Made by a program: the position numbers and the translations under genes. 42,821 nt of DNA from an uncultured Christensenellaceae bacterium (GTDB lineage Bacteria > Bacillota > Clostridia > Christensenellales > Borkfalkiaceae). The DNA is taken from contig CAJUPX010000019.1 of assembly GCA_910588685.1 (NCBI GenBank), forward strand, positions 3,055-45,875. Direction: 5' to 3'. Shown here piece after piece: positions 30,147 through 38,763 of this stretch (the stretch's first letter is position 1; each line of letters begins with the position of its first letter). The notes under the pieces are model-generated. The model was not told the DNA's origin, made no database searches, and saw only the letters and a program-made list of their open reading frames with translations.

Positions 30147-31631
30147 ATGAAGCAATACATATTATCGCTCGACCAGGGCACAACGAGTACGCGCGCAATC
30201 ATATTCGATAAAAATTCACAAATTATCGCAAGCGCGGCAAGAGAATTTCCGCAGATTTATCCGCAACCCGGGTGGGTTGAGCACTCTCCCAAGGACATAA
30301 TGGGCACCGTTGTTGCCGTAACAGGCGAAGCGCTTGTGCGGGCGGGCATTTCCGCCTCCGACATAGCGGCAATGGGCGTTACAAACCAGCGCGAAACAAC
30401 TTTTGTATGGGACAAAAAGACGGGCAAGCCCGTTTGCAACGCCATTGTATGGCAATGCCGCAGAACCGCGGAATACTGCGAATACCTCAAAACCGCGGGG
30501 CTTTCCCAAACAATTTATCAGAAAACCGGGCTTGTTCCCGACGCGTATTTTTCGGCAACGAAAATCAAATGGATTTTAGACAACGTAGAGGGCGCGAGGA
30601 CGCTTGCCGACGCGGGGCGGCTTGCTTTCGGTACGGCGGACACATTTATTTTATGGCAGCTTTCGCGCGGTAAAATATTCGCCACGGACTACACCAACGC
30701 CAGCCGCACTATGCTGTTCAACATACACACTCTTAAATGGGACGAGGAGCTGCTCTCGCTCTTTGATATACCCGCGGATATGCTGCCGGAAGTCAAGCCG
30801 AGCGGCCACAACTACGGCTGCACGGACGAGAGCTTTTTCGGCTCGCCGATTGCCGTATGCGGCGTTGCGGGCGACCAGCAGTCGGCTTTGTTCGGTCAGC
30901 TCTGTCTTGACGAGGGCGACGTAAAAAACACATACGGAACGGGCTGTTTTCTGCTTATGAATACCGGCGATAAAGCCGTTAAGAGCAGCAACGGACTTAT
31001 TACCACTCTCGCCGCGTCGTTCGGCGGAAAACCGCAGTACGTGCTCGAAGGCTCGGTATTTGTGGGCGGAGCGGTTGTGCAGTGGCTGCGCGACGAGCTC
31101 AAAATACTTACTTCTGCGGAAGAAAGCGAAAAAGAAGCGTTAAAGGTTAAAAACAGCGGAGGCGTTTACGTGGTCCCCGCGTTTACCGGGCTTGGCGCGC
31201 CGTACTGGGATTCTGACGCTCGCGGCGCGATACTCGGCATTACGCGCGGCACCAACCGCAGCCATATAATACGCGCCGCGTTAGAGGGTATTGCATACGA
31301 AGTTTACGACCTTGTAGAGGCAATGCAAAAGGACTCGGGCATAAAAATAACCCGCCTTGCCGTTGACGGCGGAGCGAGCAAAAACAACTTTTTAATGCAG
31401 TTTCAGGCGGATATTTTAAACTGCTCCGCCGTGCGCCCGAAAATCCCCGAAACAACCGCGCTCGGTGCGGCGTATCTTGCAGGGTTGACCGCAGGTTTCT
31501 GGAAAAACTTAAACGAACTTAAAAAGAACGCCGCAGTAGACCGCGTGTTTACGCCGTATATGTCCGAAAAAACGCGCGGCGAACTGTTAAACGGCTGGCA
31601 AAAAGCCGTCCGCCACACACGCGGAAGTTAA
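30147..31631 (+). CDS. glpK: Glycerol kinase
   Basis: A 494-residue FGGY-family kinase converting glycerol to glycerol-3-phosphate. Start YILSLDQGTTSTRAIIFD (ATP loop); substrate residues in VTNQRETT and VWQCRRTA; DYTNASRTMLFNI; the adenosine motif AVDGGASKNNFLMQFQ; and TTALGAAYLAG near the end. Full length. No glpF or glpD gene is adjacent. No ribosome binding site is visible, in line with the predicted leaderless start. Convergent with the small gene at 31649-31801 across a shared terminator. Confidence 0.98.
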   Translation: MKQYILSLDQGTTSTRAIIFDKNSQIIASAAREFPQIYPQPGWVEHSPKDIMGTVVAVTGEALVRAGISASDIAAMGVTNQRETTFVWDKKTGKPVCNAIVWQCRRTAEYCEYLKTAGLSQTIYQKTGLVPDAYFSATKIKWILDNVEGARTLADAGRLAFGTADTFILWQLSRGKIFATDYTNASRTMLFNIHTLKWDEELLSLFDIPADMLPEVKPSGHNYGCTDESFFGSPIAVCGVAGDQQSALFGQLCLDEGDVKNTYGTGCFLLMNTGDKAVKSSNGLITTLAASFGGKPQYVLEGSVFVGGAVVQWLRDELKILTSAEESEKEALKVKNSGGVYVVPAFTGLGAPYWDSDARGAILGITRGTNRSHIIRAALEGIAYEVYDLVEAMQKDSGIKITRLAVDGGASKNNFLMQFQADILNCSAVRPKIPETTALGAAYLAGLTAGFWKNLNELKKNAAVDRVFTPYMSEKTRGELLNGWQKAVRHTRGS

Positions 31632-31640
31632 AAAAACATA

Positions 31641-31677
31641 AGCCCCCGTTAATCCTCGGGATTAACGGGGGCTTTTT
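31641..31677. terminator. Terminator shared by glpK and the convergent small gene
   Basis: 15-bp stem AGCCCCCGTTAATCC / GGATTAACGGGGGCT (31641-31673) with T runs outward. On the minus strand the left part of the stem also holds the stop of the 50-residue gene. Confidence 0.9.
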
Positions 31678-31801
31678 CGTTCTCTTCTTTGTCCTTTTCT
31701 TTGTTGAGTTCTTTAAGCATAGCCGCAAGGCGTTCCTCGCTCAGCTCCTCCCGCGAGGAGGCGAGTTTGCCGTAAGCGAGTTTATCGTGATGAATTGTCA
31801 T
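31649..31801 (-). CDS. Small charged protein, function unknown
   Basis: A 50-residue protein: MTIHHDKLAYGKLASSREEL, then SEERLAAMLKELNKEKDKEE and NEKAPVNPED. It is mostly one predicted charged helix with no signal. It starts 8 bp after the upstream lipoprotein gene, with TGAGG as ribosome binding site, so the two share a message. The last codons (VNPED and stop) form one arm of the terminator, an unusually tight overlap of coding and termination signals. Confidence 0.65.
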   Translation of the reverse strand: MTIHHDKLAYGKLASSREELSEERLAAMLKELNKEKDKEENEKAPVNPED

Positions 31802-31809
31802 TTTACGCC

Positions 31810-33582
31810 TCAGGAAATTTTATAATAGTTTGTTACGCTGTCGGTTTTTTCTATTAATACGTAGCTGCCGCCGACTTTTTTACAGGAAATTTCCGCAGAA
31901 AAATTGCCGTCCACGCTTTCCGCCGTAAGAGTTAACAACTTTATTCCCGCATAAGAATAATAATCGTATGTATACTGTACGCGCTTTGCACCCGTTTCAA
32001 TAGTAAGCGTTTCATAAAATCCGCCGTATACGCTGATTTTTACGCTGCGCGTTGCGGCATTGAGCTCCTTATCGCTCAAATTTACCTCTTTCCCTGTTTT
32101 ATCGACAAGCACTTTACAAGTACTTCCGTCTTTGCCGTATTTCAAAAGATACGCCGCGTCGCCGTAAAACTTAATTGGCGCAGATTCCGTATAATCCGCC
32201 GATTTGGTATCTATGGCGTAAGCGGGCGAAATAATTATTTTTCCGTTGAAGTCAATAAAGCCCACGGCGCTGTTTTCGGTTGTTACGGAAACAAGCTCCT
32301 GGTCAAGAAAAATATTCTCGGCGCCCGCTTCGGTTTTGATTTTGAGCTGGTCGTCAACTATGTATCTGCCTGTAAAATATAACTTCTCGCCCAGGGAATA
32401 CAAGCCGTCGAGCCCGCCGAATTTATCCAAATCGTACGCAGACCTAAGCTCTCCGTCGGCGATATGACAGAACTGGTTATAACCGCAATACGCTATACCG
32501 TTACTGAAACCGTAGCCGCTTATTACCACCGCGTCGAACGCCTTTTTCTTTGAGTTGTAAATGGGCTCGAACTGCGTTAACACCGCTTCAAACGAAAAAG
32601 TCGTGGCATTGTTGTTTATAATATCGTATTTGTAAAGCGTATATAAAAACTTATCTCCGTTTTCAATGTAGTTAAATCCGCTTGTCGCCTCGGGGAATAC
32701 AGGCAGCTGCGAAACGTAGTACATATAATTTGATACAAACCCGAGCACTTTGGCGTTTGTAAGCCGCACGCTTCCCGTTTCCTGCCCCTTGCCGTTATAG
32801 AACACCATTGAATTTCCGTATACGCCGTAGCTGTATTCCGATATGGCGCCCTCTATTTCTTCTTCGCAGTCGTATACGGGAGTGCGCGACAGGGCGTTGT
32901 AATCGTCGTCCACGTCGTAGCCGTTGCCCGCGCTTGTCCCTGCAAGGATAACTCCTGTAAGCTCGTCTATTTCGCCTGTTTCCGCATTGCGCACAATCCT
33001 GAAATGTTTTGTTACGCTCTCCTCGCCGTCCGCGCCCAAAACGTTTGCCGTTACGGTGAGAATTTCTGATTTTTCAGTATCACCCGCAAGCTTTATTTTT
33101 GTGAGCGACGCAGCGGGGGCGCCGGTGCAGTCCGTTATCAGCTTAGTGCCGTCGCACGCGCAGGTATAATCGTACACAACCTGCACGCCCGAAACCTTTT
33201 GTTCTCTTAAAGCGGAAATAATTTCGCTTATCACAACGTCATCGGGCGCAACCGCAAGTCCCGATAAAATTATTTTATCTCTTTCAAGATTGTACACGCC
33301 GTAACCCGAAGAATCGGAATAATAAATGAGTCCGTTTTGCGTATACTTAAAATCCGCGTTTGCAAGCTTGCCTATATTAGTTGCCGTATTTACCGCTTTT
33401 TCGCTGCCGCTGCCCTTAAACTCCACGGCATATTCGTCAAGGTTGAGCGAAACGGTATTGTTTACTACCGGCGTATTGGGCGTGTTTACGTTTTGCGAAC
33501 CCAACCCGCACGCGGAAACGCTTAAAGCAACCGCCGCTGCCGAAATTACGCAAACCGATTTAAAAAATTTATTTTTAAACAT
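31810..33582 (-). CDS. Large lipoprotein, function unknown
   Basis: A 590-residue surface lipoprotein; start at 33582 behind GGGAGG, lipobox SVSAC (Cys about 25). The mature part is beta-rich with many Tyr and Gly, and has repeated strand pairs of the type FLYTLYKYDIINNNATTFSF, ISGYGFSNGIAYCGYNQF and GFIDFNGKIIISPAYAID; the last resembles WG/KWG-type beta-propeller repeats, so a propeller-like fold is possible. No catalytic motif is recognised. It has its own promoter and is unrelated by transcription to the HAD/SLOG operon upstream. Confidence 0.75.
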   Translation of the reverse strand: MFKNKFFKSVCVISAAAVALSVSACGLGSQNVNTPNTPVVNNTVSLNLDEYAVEFKGSGSEKAVNTATNIGKLANADFKYTQNGLIYYSDSSGYGVYNLERDKIILSGLAVAPDDVVISEIISALREQKVSGVQVVYDYTCACDGTKLITDCTGAPAASLTKIKLAGDTEKSEILTVTANVLGADGEESVTKHFRIVRNAETGEIDELTGVILAGTSAGNGYDVDDDYNALSRTPVYDCEEEIEGAISEYSYGVYGNSMVFYNGKGQETGSVRLTNAKVLGFVSNYMYYVSQLPVFPEATSGFNYIENGDKFLYTLYKYDIINNNATTFSFEAVLTQFEPIYNSKKKAFDAVVISGYGFSNGIAYCGYNQFCHIADGELRSAYDLDKFGGLDGLYSLGEKLYFTGRYIVDDQLKIKTEAGAENIFLDQELVSVTTENSAVGFIDFNGKIIISPAYAIDTKSADYTESAPIKFYGDAAYLLKYGKDGSTCKVLVDKTGKEVNLSDKELNAATRSVKISVYGGFYETLTIETGAKRVQYTYDYYSYAGIKLLTLTAESVDGNFSAEISCKKVGGSYVLIEKTDSVTNYYKIS

Positions 33583-33626
33583 AGTAAACCTCCCGATACA
33601 GGCACAGTGTATTCCTATACAATTTA

Positions 33627-33655
33627 ATTGTATCACAGTTTTTACTCAATTGCAA
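33627..33655 (-). promoter_or_regulatory. Promoter of the large lipoprotein gene
   Basis: On the minus strand, TTGCAA (33650-33655), a 17-bp spacer and TACAAT (33627-33632). Confidence 0.75.
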
Positions 33656-33679
33656 GCCCCGCGGCAATTTATTTTATTG

Positions 33680-33712
33680 CCATAAAAATACAGCCGTTTA
33701 TAACGGCTGCTC
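33680..33712 (-). terminator. Terminator of the five-gene operon
   Basis: CAGCCGTT / AACGGCTG stem overlapping the stop of the HAD gene, followed on the minus strand by TATTTTTATG. It separates the operon from the lipoprotein promoter. Confidence 0.7.
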
Positions 33713-34180
33713 TTTATTTAAAATTTCCACGGCTTTTTCAACGTGCTCCTGCTCCAACCCGAGCCCGAAATTCGGGTTTGTTTTTACAAATCTGTCAGAT
33801 AAATCCGCCCAGCCGTATCTGTAATCGTCGATAATTACAAAACTCTCCACTTTTTCGCGGGCGCGCTCCAACCACTTTGCTATCTCGTCGCGGCGTTCCG
33901 CACGTATACCGAGCGATGGTGTTTTATCGTAAATTTCAAGTCCGTATTTAGCAAAAACTTCGTTTATGTAAATACCGTCCCTGTCGCATAGTTGGGGGTG
34001 TACGCTCCAGTGAACGCGCCACGTAGAGCTTAAAACTATTTTCGCGTCCGTCCTGTCCACTATGCTTTTTACAAGCGGCAAACGCGTTTCGTCAATGTCC
34101 GTCTGCTCGTCCCAGTTGCGCAGTCTGTCGTAGGCTCGTGAATTGAGCACTCCGTCAATATCGAGAAATATTATTTTCAT
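33698..34180 (-). CDS. HAD-fold phosphatase-like protein (SAK-type HAD)
   Basis: A 160-residue protein of the haloacid dehalogenase fold. Motif I is IIFLDIDGVLNSR (nucleophile and acid/base Asp, residues about 5 and 7), motif II is IVLSSTWR, and the terminal acidic motif is FVIIDDYRYGW. Length and the STWR and DD motifs fit the HAD family named from Swiss-Army-Knife RNA-repair proteins, though the partner domains are absent. The substrate may be a phosphorylated nucleotide or nucleic acid end, by inference. Last gene of the operon, 21 bp after the SLOG gene. Confidence 0.82.
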   Translation of the reverse strand: MKIIFLDIDGVLNSRAYDRLRNWDEQTDIDETRLPLVKSIVDRTDAKIVLSSTWRVHWSVHPQLCDRDGIYINEVFAKYGLEIYDKTPSLGIRAERRDEIAKWLERAREKVESFVIIDDYRYGWADLSDRFVKTNPNFGLGLEQEHVEKAVEILNKEQPL

Positions 34181-34201
34181 AAACCCTCCCCATTAATTAT
34201 T

Positions 34202-36250
34202 TTACAGCGGCAAATCGAGGCTGTTGTCGCGGTTGTAAGAAAGCCATATACCGTTTTCGGTTATCTGCTCGCGCGCAAGCTCCTTTAAAAGCGAATTAAA
34301 AGCTTCCTCCTTTGTCTCCGCGGTACCGTACAGCAAATCGTCGCTGAAAATCATATCCGCGCGGTTTATCGCTATACCGAACAGGCTTATCATATTCGTA
34401 GAATCGGATATTATGCGGGTTAACGACATTTTTCCGTAGTAGTACGACAAAGCAAACGCCGACGCCGATAAAATACTCAGAGAAATTTTAAACAGCATTC
34501 TGCCGTTTACCGAATAAAATAACGGCGCGTCGAGATTAATATTATTTAACGCGTTGTAGCTTATAAGCAACTCTAAAACGAACAGCGTCAAATACGCCGC
34601 AAGCGTAAACAAAATCAAAACAAAGCCGAAAATGCTGCGTTTACGGCTCTTGTTCGCTGTCTGCGCGCGCGTTTTAAGATGGTAGCCTATTTGCCCGTTT
34701 TTATTTTTGTCGGCTAATTTAATGTCTTTCCCCGCCCACTTGGAGAATATCAGACTGATACAGGCAGATTTCGCCTTTTTGCCCTCTCCGTAATTTACCG
34801 TTGCGGGTTCTTCCGTATTTTCATATTTTTTAATTAATTCCGCGTTTTCCCAAAGCAGCGCGCTATTGCCTATAAGCAGCGCGGCAACGGCTTTTTTTAC
34901 CCAGACTATTTCGTTTTTATGCGACCAGTTAAAGCCTTTTCTTACGTCGTAATCCACGCCGCAGGCAGACAGATAGTACTGAACGCGCAATGTTTCCGAT
35001 AAAGCGCGGTATTCTATAAATTTGGTATGTACGCCGCACGGCTTGCCTTTGAGTTTAAACCACGTTAAAACGTGCGGATTTCCCAACGCTTTCAAAAACA
35101 AATAGCCTATAATCAAAAGAGTAATCAAGCCGAGAAAAAGCCATACGCTCCAAAGCGCGCCGAGCTGGTCGTAAAACATAAATCCCGTTAAAAGCAGAAA
35201 ACCGAGTACTGCTAAAACCTTTAAAGAGTTATCGAATTTATTTTTGTTTTCACCCGACAGCTCGGATGCAACTTTACAGCAGTCGTGTATGCGTTTAAGC
35301 CTGTCGCCGCCGTTTAAATACTCTTCGCGCCCTATTAAAAACTTCTTGTTATCCGGCTCTATAAGAGCGGCTGCGTCCTGCCCCTTTTTCTGCCTTTTAT
35401 TAAATACTTTTATTTGTTTTTCGCACAGTTTATGATAGTTTTTATTGAATAATTCGGTGCGGATTAAAATTTCGTTGAGTTTGCCGGGAAATTTCGTGCT
35501 CTCCTCTCCCGGATTTTCGGGCGTTAAATACGTGCGTCTGCCGGCGTCCGGGTCGGTACTTCCCTCCCTCGGCGCAAGAATTTTAATAACCGCGCCGTCG
35601 TAAGCGGAATAGAACTCCGCGCCGTACGGCTGAATATAATTGTGCCGAAGCGCAAAATCCACCGCGGCGGGCGTACCGCAATCGGTGTTTTTAATACCCT
35701 TGCCGTCGCTGCCCTTTGCGCCTTTTCCGTCCCACAGCGCAAGCAGAACGTGACACTGCGTCGCAGTATAAATTGCCTGCTGTCTGAATTTATACTGCCT
35801 TGTCGGATTTGCGGATTTTTCCGTATCCGGCGCAATTACAGTATCTAATACGAATCTACCGTTGTCTGTTTCAAAATTTTTTATGCTGTAATACCGCTCT
35901 TTATCCTCTTTTGAAAAATCGTCGCCGTGTTCGGATTTACCGTTTAAATACAGCTCCTCCTTATCGGGGATTACGGCGCAAAGGCGTACGGGCTTGCCCT
36001 CTTCAAACTTGCTTTTTGCTACTTCCGCACAGAGCAAATCCCCGCCTTTTGCAAGTCCGTTGAGCATAAGTAACGGCGAGTTGGGATATGCCCTTAAAAA
36101 ATACTCTATAACTTCGCCAACTTCTTTTTTTATTTTATCTTCATATACGGCATTGATATTTCGGTGCGCGGACACGCCTATTACTATGGGAATTTCGGCG
36201 TTTTTCCAAAATGTGCACCCCTTTTTTTGCCCGCAAGCTTTTATATCCAC
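34202..36250 (-). CDS. SLOG-SLATT-like membrane protein, predicted nucleotide sensor/effector
   Basis: A 682-residue protein with a GTG start behind AAGGAGG. The N-terminal Rossmann-like region (about 18-260) has IVIGVSAHRNINAVYEDKI, LLMLNGLAKGGDLLCAEVA and VLLALWDGKG, the pattern of SLOG-type nucleotide-binding domains. A first membrane pair lies at about 345-390. Then comes FIEYRALSETLRVQYYLSAC, the SLATT/DUF4231-like signature helix, a second membrane pair (about 540-610) and LLKELAREQITENGIWLSY at the end. SLOG and SLATT domains are known as linked sensor and predicted membrane-effector parts in bacterial conflict systems. Domain calls are from pattern recognition; activity is untested. 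Confidence 0.7.
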   Translation of the reverse strand: MDIKACGQKKGCTFWKNAEIPIVIGVSAHRNINAVYEDKIKKEVGEVIEYFLRAYPNSPLLMLNGLAKGGDLLCAEVAKSKFEEGKPVRLCAVIPDKEELYLNGKSEHGDDFSKEDKERYYSIKNFETDNGRFVLDTVIAPDTEKSANPTRQYKFRQQAIYTATQCHVLLALWDGKGAKGSDGKGIKNTDCGTPAAVDFALRHNYIQPYGAEFYSAYDGAVIKILAPREGSTDPDAGRRTYLTPENPGEESTKFPGKLNEILIRTELFNKNYHKLCEKQIKVFNKRQKKGQDAAALIEPDNKKFLIGREEYLNGGDRLKRIHDCCKVASELSGENKNKFDNSLKVLAVLGFLLLTGFMFYDQLGALWSVWLFLGLITLLIIGYLFLKALGNPHVLTWFKLKGKPCGVHTKFIEYRALSETLRVQYYLSACGVDYDVRKGFNWSHKNEIVWVKKAVAALLIGNSALLWENAELIKKYENTEEPATVNYGEGKKAKSACISLIFSKWAGKDIKLADKNKNGQIGYHLKTRAQTANKSRKRSIFGFVLILFTLAAYLTLFVLELLISYNALNNINLDAPLFYSVNGRMLFKISLSILSASAFALSYYYGKMSLTRIISDSTNMISLFGIAINRADMIFSDDLLYGTAETKEEAFNSLLKELAREQITENGIWLSYNRDNSLDLPL

Positions 36251-36278
36251 CTTAAATCCCTCCTTACAACTAATTATA

Positions 36279-37133
36279 TCAGGAATTTACCGCCTTGGCA
36301 AGACGTTTATAAATTTCCGCGAACGCGACCTGCATACGGCTTAAAATTTTTACCGCGGAGCATTCGGAGTCGGATAAAATTTTAAACAGCAAATGCTCCG
36401 CGCCTGCGCACGCGCATTCTCCGTTAATTTCTTTTGCATACTGCACCGCTTCCGAAATTGCCTCCGATGCGTTCTCAGTAAATCCGCCGGCTTTTTTCAT
36501 ACTGCAAAGCTCGCTCAAAAATTCGGCGGTGTACTCCAACTGCCTGTCGGCGGTAAATCCGAGCGATGTTTTAGCGGGACTGTCTGTTAACAGCATTGCG
36601 TATAAAATATGCTCGGTTCCGATATACGGACTGCCGAACCGTTCCGCCGCAGAAATTGCGAGCGACAGCACGTTTGTAAGCTGTTCGTCAAACTCTATAC
36701 CGTTTTTATCGAGAAATTCCCTGCACGCCCCCGCGCACTGCTCTACGCCGCGTATTACGTAAGTATCCACATCGTTTTCGTCTTCGTCGTCATCGTCGTC
36801 CCCGTCGCCGCAATCGGTTAGGTTAAATAAATCACAGTTGTCCGGCTTAAATTCTTCGAGATAACGCGAAAATATTTCGCGTTTACCGTCCGCAAAATCT
36901 TTTTCGGACGGCGTAACGTCGCCGCGTTCAACCGCTCCCGTATATTCATAGGTTTTTACGTCCCGGCAAACCACGTCGCCCGATTTTTCAAGGCTGTCGA
37001 GCAGCTCTTTTAACGCGGGATACGGCAGGTCCGTTTCGTACATTACGTCAAACACGTTCCAGATACGCACGCCGTTTTGCGCCTGACGCATAAATGCCGA
37101 CAGCACGTTGTTTTTGCTTTGAATATCGGTCAT
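36279..37133 (-). CDS. Winged-helix + Clp_N fusion without an AAA+ domain
   Basis: A 284-residue protein. Residues about 8-65 form a winged-helix-like domain (IWNVFDVMYETDLPYPALKE, LLDSLEKSGDVVCRDVKTYE), reminiscent of the FtsK gamma domain. An Asp-rich linker (about 108-118) follows. Residues about 140-280 are a double Clp_N repeat as in ClpA/B/C N-domains (LAISAAERFGSPYIGTEHIL, then ISEAVQYAKEINGECACAGA, EHLLFKIL). It has no Walker motifs. Clp_N binds substrates and adaptors for AAA+ unfoldases, so this is likely an adaptor or sensor for a partner ATPase. It starts 1 bp after the VirD4-like gene, with its AGGAGG inside that gene. Confidence 0.75.
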   Translation of the reverse strand: MTDIQSKNNVLSAFMRQAQNGVRIWNVFDVMYETDLPYPALKELLDSLEKSGDVVCRDVKTYEYTGAVERGDVTPSEKDFADGKREIFSRYLEEFKPDNCDLFNLTDCGDGDDDDDEDENDVDTYVIRGVEQCAGACREFLDKNGIEFDEQLTNVLSLAISAAERFGSPYIGTEHILYAMLLTDSPAKTSLGFTADRQLEYTAEFLSELCSMKKAGGFTENASEAISEAVQYAKEINGECACAGAEHLLFKILSDSECSAVKILSRMQVAFAEIYKRLAKAVNS

Positions 37134-37134
37134 A

Positions 37135-38730
37135 TTAAAACCTCCTGTAACGCGGTGTGTCCGTCATCCACGAAGCGTCATAGTGCAATTCCGGGGCTTT
37201 GAAATTTATAACCGGCTCCCGAACACCCGAAGCGCGCGGATAAGCTAAGTATTCGGGACAGTCGAAATACAGCTCAAACATCCCTTTTAAAGGCATATGG
37301 CTGTTCATTGTAACGTATACCTCGCCTGGTTTTATCCTGTGCATCAGCTCGTCCTCTGAAACGAGATAGGTTTCCACAAACTTTATGCCGCCCTGCAAAT
37401 AATTTGCCGGGTCCGGGATTATGTGCCTGCCTATCTGCTCTTTTACCGCTTTCGCCGTATTTATATCGTTTGTGCCGAGGAAAAAATTTAAGTTACAGTT
37501 GTTGCGTATCTGCTGCGCAACGCCGTTGGAATAGCTTGTTTCCAGCTGGGTATAGTCCTGTACGATTGCCGTTATAAAGATGTTTAACCCCCTGCCTATA
37601 CTGAAAATAGTGGGATAAATTTCGTCCGCCTGCAAGGTGGGAAACTCGTCTAAAACAAACTGCACGGGAATTTTTAATGGCTTGTTTGAGTTAATCGATA
37701 TATTTTTTAATGTGTCAAGCGCTTCAACCACGTACTGGTTTACAAACCCGCGCATACGCTTGTCCGATAAATCGTAAGTAAGAAAAATTACCTGCGGTTT
37801 TTCGGCGAGCGTTTCAACTTTAAAATTGTCGCAAATGGTTAAACTGCGTATATCGGGATACGTATAGTCCGCGAGATAACTCTCTACCAGCTGTATGTAA
37901 CAGGCGCGCGTATTCGGCGCGTCGTTTATAATGCCGCGCACGTACCGCCATACAAGCGAGTCGTTTGAGCGGGATTCAAAAAAACCCTTGTCGTTAAACT
38001 CGCTGCCGCACTCAAATCTTACAAACACTTCGCTCAGCGCCTCAAAATTTATCTGCTCGGGCAAAACGCGTTTACGCCCCGTGCGCCGCTCGTCCTCCCG
38101 GGTTAAAAACATATCCTCGAACAACGCTACGGTCATACCGTAAATAAAGCAGCGCGCGCCTTGGTCCCAGCTTATATCCTTGCTCGTTCTTATAGGGAAA
38201 AGCTTGTCGTACAGCTTTTTTAAATCGGCTAACACTTCGTTGCGGATATACTGTTTTTGTTCGGGATACAGCTCGGCTTCGAGATATTTCCGCGCAAGCT
38301 GCGCTACGGGATTGAACAGGATCTGCGAGGTTTCGGGGTGAACGTAATCCATAAATTTAACGTTTTCCTCACCGTAAACGGTTTTTAAATACTCCGAGGT
38401 ATTTTTAAAAAGCTCGCCCTTTACGTCGGCAACTATTACCGACACGTTTCCGTTTAAATTATACAAAACATTTTCGAGATAGCGCATAGATTTACCGCAG
38501 CCCGTACTGCCCGCCACAAGCGTATGGCAAAGTCCGTTGCGCTGTACTATTTTAAGCTCGCCCGCCTGATTGCGGTACGCCGAAACAGGCATTCCCGGCG
38601 GGTGCCTGTCCAGCGCGGAATACTCCGTAAACTCTTCTTCTTTAAGCACGTCGTTAATACCGCAGAGCCGGGTTTGTTCGCCGGGAACTCCCTTTGCATA
38701 TTTTGCGGTTAATTTTGAATTGTATTTCAT
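37135..38730 (-). CDS. Soluble VirD4/TraG-like ATPase (orphan coupling-protein type)
   Basis: A 531-residue ATPase of the T4SS coupling-protein family. Walker A HTLVAGSTGCGKSM is near residue 73, and VIVADVKGELFKNTSEYLK follows. Walker B is PVQFVLDEFPTLQADEI near 353, then IGRGLNIFITAIVQDYTQLE and NCNLNFFLGTND. The two N-terminal membrane segments of normal TraG/VirD4 are missing; the protein begins about 70 residues before Walker A. Family members form hexameric pumps for DNA or protein. No relaxase or T4SS gene is nearby. It is tightly coupled to the Clp_N protein downstream. Confidence 0.88.
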   Translation of the reverse strand: MKYNSKLTAKYAKGVPGEQTRLCGINDVLKEEEFTEYSALDRHPPGMPVSAYRNQAGELKIVQRNGLCHTLVAGSTGCGKSMRYLENVLYNLNGNVSVIVADVKGELFKNTSEYLKTVYGEENVKFMDYVHPETSQILFNPVAQLARKYLEAELYPEQKQYIRNEVLADLKKLYDKLFPIRTSKDISWDQGARCFIYGMTVALFEDMFLTREDERRTGRKRVLPEQINFEALSEVFVRFECGSEFNDKGFFESRSNDSLVWRYVRGIINDAPNTRACYIQLVESYLADYTYPDIRSLTICDNFKVETLAEKPQVIFLTYDLSDKRMRGFVNQYVVEALDTLKNISINSNKPLKIPVQFVLDEFPTLQADEIYPTIFSIGRGLNIFITAIVQDYTQLETSYSNGVAQQIRNNCNLNFFLGTNDINTAKAVKEQIGRHIIPDPANYLQGGIKFVETYLVSEDELMHRIKPGEVYVTMNSHMPLKGMFELYFDCPEYLAYPRASGVREPVINFKAPELHYDASWMTDTPRYRRF

Positions 38731-38763
38731 ATTTTCTCCTTTTTTACTCTTCTCCTTAAACCG

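Noticed and set aside
37135..38730. VirD4-like gene as part of an integrative conjugative element
   Set aside because: No relaxase, VirB4, MobC, integrase or other T4SS gene is nearby, and the protein lacks membrane segments. The serine-recombinase scrap at 42186 is behind other transcription units.
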